Positions 61,979 through 64,000 of a stretch of DNA of 64,000 bases are shown here, piece by piece. The stretch's first letter is position 1; each line of letters starts with the position of its first letter. Below the pieces are notes generated by a model. It ran no database searches. It was given only the letters and a program-made list of their open reading frames with translations, and was not told the DNA's origin. Origin of the DNA: Ilyomonas sp964249755 (lineage in GTDB: Bacteria; Bacteroidota; Bacteroidia; Chitinophagales; Chitinophagaceae); the NCBI GenBank assembly GCA_964249755.1, contig CAXUDB010000001.1:496001-560000 (forward strand). The letters run 5' to 3'. Both the position numbers and the translations under genes were made by a program.

Positions 61979-64000
61979 TCATTCCGTCCGCAGGCTTTTA
62001 ACCGGGTTCATCAGCGCTGCGCGCACTGCCTGAAACCCGACTGTAGCAAGGGCGATGAGAAGAGCGATCACTCCTGCCACAACGAATATCCACGGGCTGA
62101 TGCTGATGCGATAGGCAAAGCTTTGCAGCCATTGGTTCATGAGATAATAAGCAACCGGAAAAGCAACCAGAGAGGAGATAACCACCAGCTTTAAAAAGTC
62201 GGCTGACAACATACCAACAATGCTGGCAACCGTTGCGCCTAACACTTTTCGGATGCCGATTTCGCGGATGCGCTGTTCAGCAGCATATGTTACCAAACCC
62301 AGCAAACCGAGGCAGGCAATAAAGATGGCAAGTACAGCAAACGTTATAAAAATTTGCCCCGTGCGTTGCTCAGTCATGTAGAGTCTGTTAAAGTCATCAT
62401 CCATAAAAGAATAATCGAAAGGCTTTGCGGGAGCCATGGTTTTCCATTTATTCTTTATCTGTGCAATCACTGCCGGAACCTGGGTTGAACGGATGCGTAC
62501 AGAGATGTTGCCATTGTCTTTACCCAGAAATAAAGCTAAGGGGGTAACCACTTCGTGCAGCGAACTGAAATTGAAATTTTTTACAACCCCGATGATGTGA
62601 AAGTCAAGGTTTGTTTTGGTTTGAACATCGTTTAAGTTGTAGATTTTTTTATTCAGTAAATCTTTAGTGGCAAGAAATTTTGCGGCGGCTTCGTTGATAA
62701 TAACCCCTGTTGAATCGGTTAGAAATTGCGGCGAAAAATTTCTTCCCTGCAACATTTGCAAGCCAAGTGTTGACACATAATTTTCGTCTATAGTCCAAGC
62801 CTGCAGGTTGATTCCGGTGCTTGGGTCAAGTGTAGGTGAGGTAAAGAAGGTGCTGCTATTCCGGTAATTATTAACCGGCAGATAGCTCGTCATTGTTGCG
62901 CTTTGAACACCGCCGATTTGCTGCAATTCATTTCTAAAACTCTCTGCCCCGTTGCCTAAAGCATCAGTATGATTTATAGTAATAACCTGGTTGCGATTGA
63001 ACCCGATGTCTTTATTGTGAATATAGGTTAGCTGGTTATAAATGACAAAGGTTCCAACAATAAGTACGATAGAAATAACAAACTGAAAAACCACCAGTGC
63101 GTTACGTAGCCATGATCGTTTGAAGCCGGTAGCCAGCCTGCCTTTCAGCACATCTACCGGCTGAAAAGAAGATAAGAAAAAAGCAGGATAACTGCCGGCA
63201 AGTAATCCAACAATCAACATAAGCACCAACAGCGACAGCAACATGAATGGCTGAAACAGAGTAGAAGAAGAAATCTCTTTTCCGGCGAGCTGGTTAAAAT
63301 AAGTAAGCAACAACGCTGCTATAGCAATAGCGAAAAGAAGTGCAATAAAACTGATTAAAAAAGATTCGGTCAAAAACTGTTGAATGAGGTTGGCTTTCAG
63401 CGAGCCCAGCACTTTTCTTACGCCCACTTCTTTAGCGCGATTGGAAGAGCGGGCAGTAGAAAGATTCATAAAATTGACGCAGGCAATCAGTAGAATCATA
63501 AAGGCAATGGCTGAGAAAATATACACGTATTCAGCATTGCCATTGGCATCCAGCTCGGCGGTTTTGTTGGAGTGCAAATGAATAGCTGTTAACGGCATAA
63601 GGCTTGCGCGTATGTAGCCGCCTCCTTTTTTAAAATCAGCGAGACTTATATTAACTGCACTCTGCAGCTGCGGCCCAACATGCCGGTCCATTAATGGATT
63701 CAACTGAGACACGACTCCTTTTACATCTGCCTGTTTTTTCAGCAGAATATAAGTACTCCAGTTTTCGCTGAGCCAGTTGTCGTCGTGGCTGCCGTAGCTT
63801 TCCGTCATCGGCACAAAAAAATCAAAACGGAAATGCGATTGCTTTGGAATGTCTTTTATTACTGCCGTAATTTTATAATTTGCCGTATCATTTATCAGCA
63901 TTGTTTTGCCAACAACATCCGTGCGGTTAAAGTATTTTTTTGCAATCGTTTCTGTAATTACCAGCGAATGATATTCCTTCAAAGCCGTTTTGGAATTACC
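61979..64000 (-). CDS. large FtsX/MacB-type ABC permease, 5' end beyond window
   Basis: The frame continues through the window end (last codons read GNSKTALKEYHSL), so only about 673 C-terminal residues are visible; the first TM and part of the first periplasmic domain are missing. It contains the FtsX segments, RIREIGIRKVLGATVASIVG and NPVKSLRTE at the C-terminus. Fifth in the row, with 147 bp to the next gene. Confidence 0.93.
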   Translation of the reverse strand, partial: GNSKTALKEYHSLVITETIAKKYFNRTDVVGKTMLINDTANYKITAVIKDIPKQSHFRFDFFVPMTESYGSHDDNWLSENWSTYILLKKQADVKGVVSQLNPLMDRHVGPQLQSAVNISLADFKKGGGYIRASLMPLTAIHLHSNKTAELDANGNAEYVYIFSAIAFMILLIACVNFMNLSTARSSNRAKEVGVRKVLGSLKANLIQQFLTESFLISFIALLFAIAIAALLLTYFNQLAGKEISSSTLFQPFMLLSLLVLMLIVGLLAGSYPAFFLSSFQPVDVLKGRLATGFKRSWLRNALVVFQFVISIVLIVGTFVIYNQLTYIHNKDIGFNRNQVITINHTDALGNGAESFRNELQQIGGVQSATMTSYLPVNNYRNSSTFFTSPTLDPSTGINLQAWTIDENYVSTLGLQMLQGRNFSPQFLTDSTGVIINEAAAKFLATKDLLNKKIYNLNDVQTKTNLDFHIIGVVKNFNFSSLHEVVTPLALFLGKDNGNISVRIRSTQVPAVIAQIKNKWKTMAPAKPFDYSFMDDDFNRLYMTEQRTGQIFITFAVLAIFIACLGLLGLVTYAAEQRIREIGIRKVLGATVASIVGMLSADFLKLVVISSLVAFPVAYYLMNQWLQSFAYRISISPWIFVVAGVIALLIALATVGFQAVRAALMNPVKSLRTE

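Overview
This 64 kb chromosomal window looks like a member of the Bacteroidota, most likely a Chitinophagaceae-type soil or freshwater bacterium. The evidence is a type III glutamine synthetase, many Bacteroidota-type FtsX/MacB permeases starting MFKNY-x-x-IA-x-RN, DUF3822, DUF4097 and DUF2807 envelope proteins, an OmpA protein with calcium-binding TSP3 repeats, and promoters of the Bacteroidota -33/-7 type (TTTG, 19-20 bp, TAnnTTTG) before ompA and rpsL. I see no tRNA, rRNA, transposase or CRISPR array.

Layout. 0-4 kb: a partial DUF3822 gene, a HAD phosphatase, a secreted esterase-like hydrolase and a lone ABC-2 permease. 4-14.5 kb: one long plus-strand locus, cysQ-cysC-cysD-cysN, then sulfotransferase, glycosyltransferase, sulfotransferase, UDP-glucose dehydrogenase, UDP-glucuronate decarboxylase and glycosyltransferase. 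It makes PAPS, UDP-glucuronate and UDP-xylose and has the transferases to use them, so it probably builds a sulfated glycan or glycolipid. 14.5-16.5 kb: a histidine kinase with an ethylene-receptor-like membrane sensor, overlapping a single-domain response regulator. 17-19.6 kb: accessory genes, including a protein of unknown function followed by a degenerate 21-bp tandem array and a small putative DNA-binding protein. 19.6-37.7 kb: mostly core genes (recJ, prenyl synthase, ompA, htpG, GSIII, aroE, phosphosulfolactate synthase, macro domain, rdgB, ilvE, rpsL-rpsG, pyrH). 37.7-46 kb: a second 21-bp array, a MacB-like permease, small genes, a DUF4097 protein, an S41 peptidase and a large FtsX permease. 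46-51.7 kb: a large STAND NTPase with TPR repeats, a third 21-bp array and a second member of the unknown protein family. 51.8-64 kb: five large FtsX-type permeases in a row with no ATPase; the last runs off the window.

Most unusual points. (1) Three separate intergenic arrays have unit sequences that differ but the same 21-bp period; two of them adjoin paralogous proteins with a shared ~215-residue N-domain and unrelated C-terminal modules. (2) Two sigma-54-like promoters, each with a nearly identical 20-bp palindrome 50 bp upstream, sit before the large permease and the DUF4097 gene. (3) The S41 peptidase gene carries the first 24 codons of an FtsX permease fused in frame to its signal peptide. 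(4) The kinase retains the Cys and His that bind copper in plant ethylene receptors. (5) The STAND protein is a candidate defence NTPase with recently homogenised TPR repeats.
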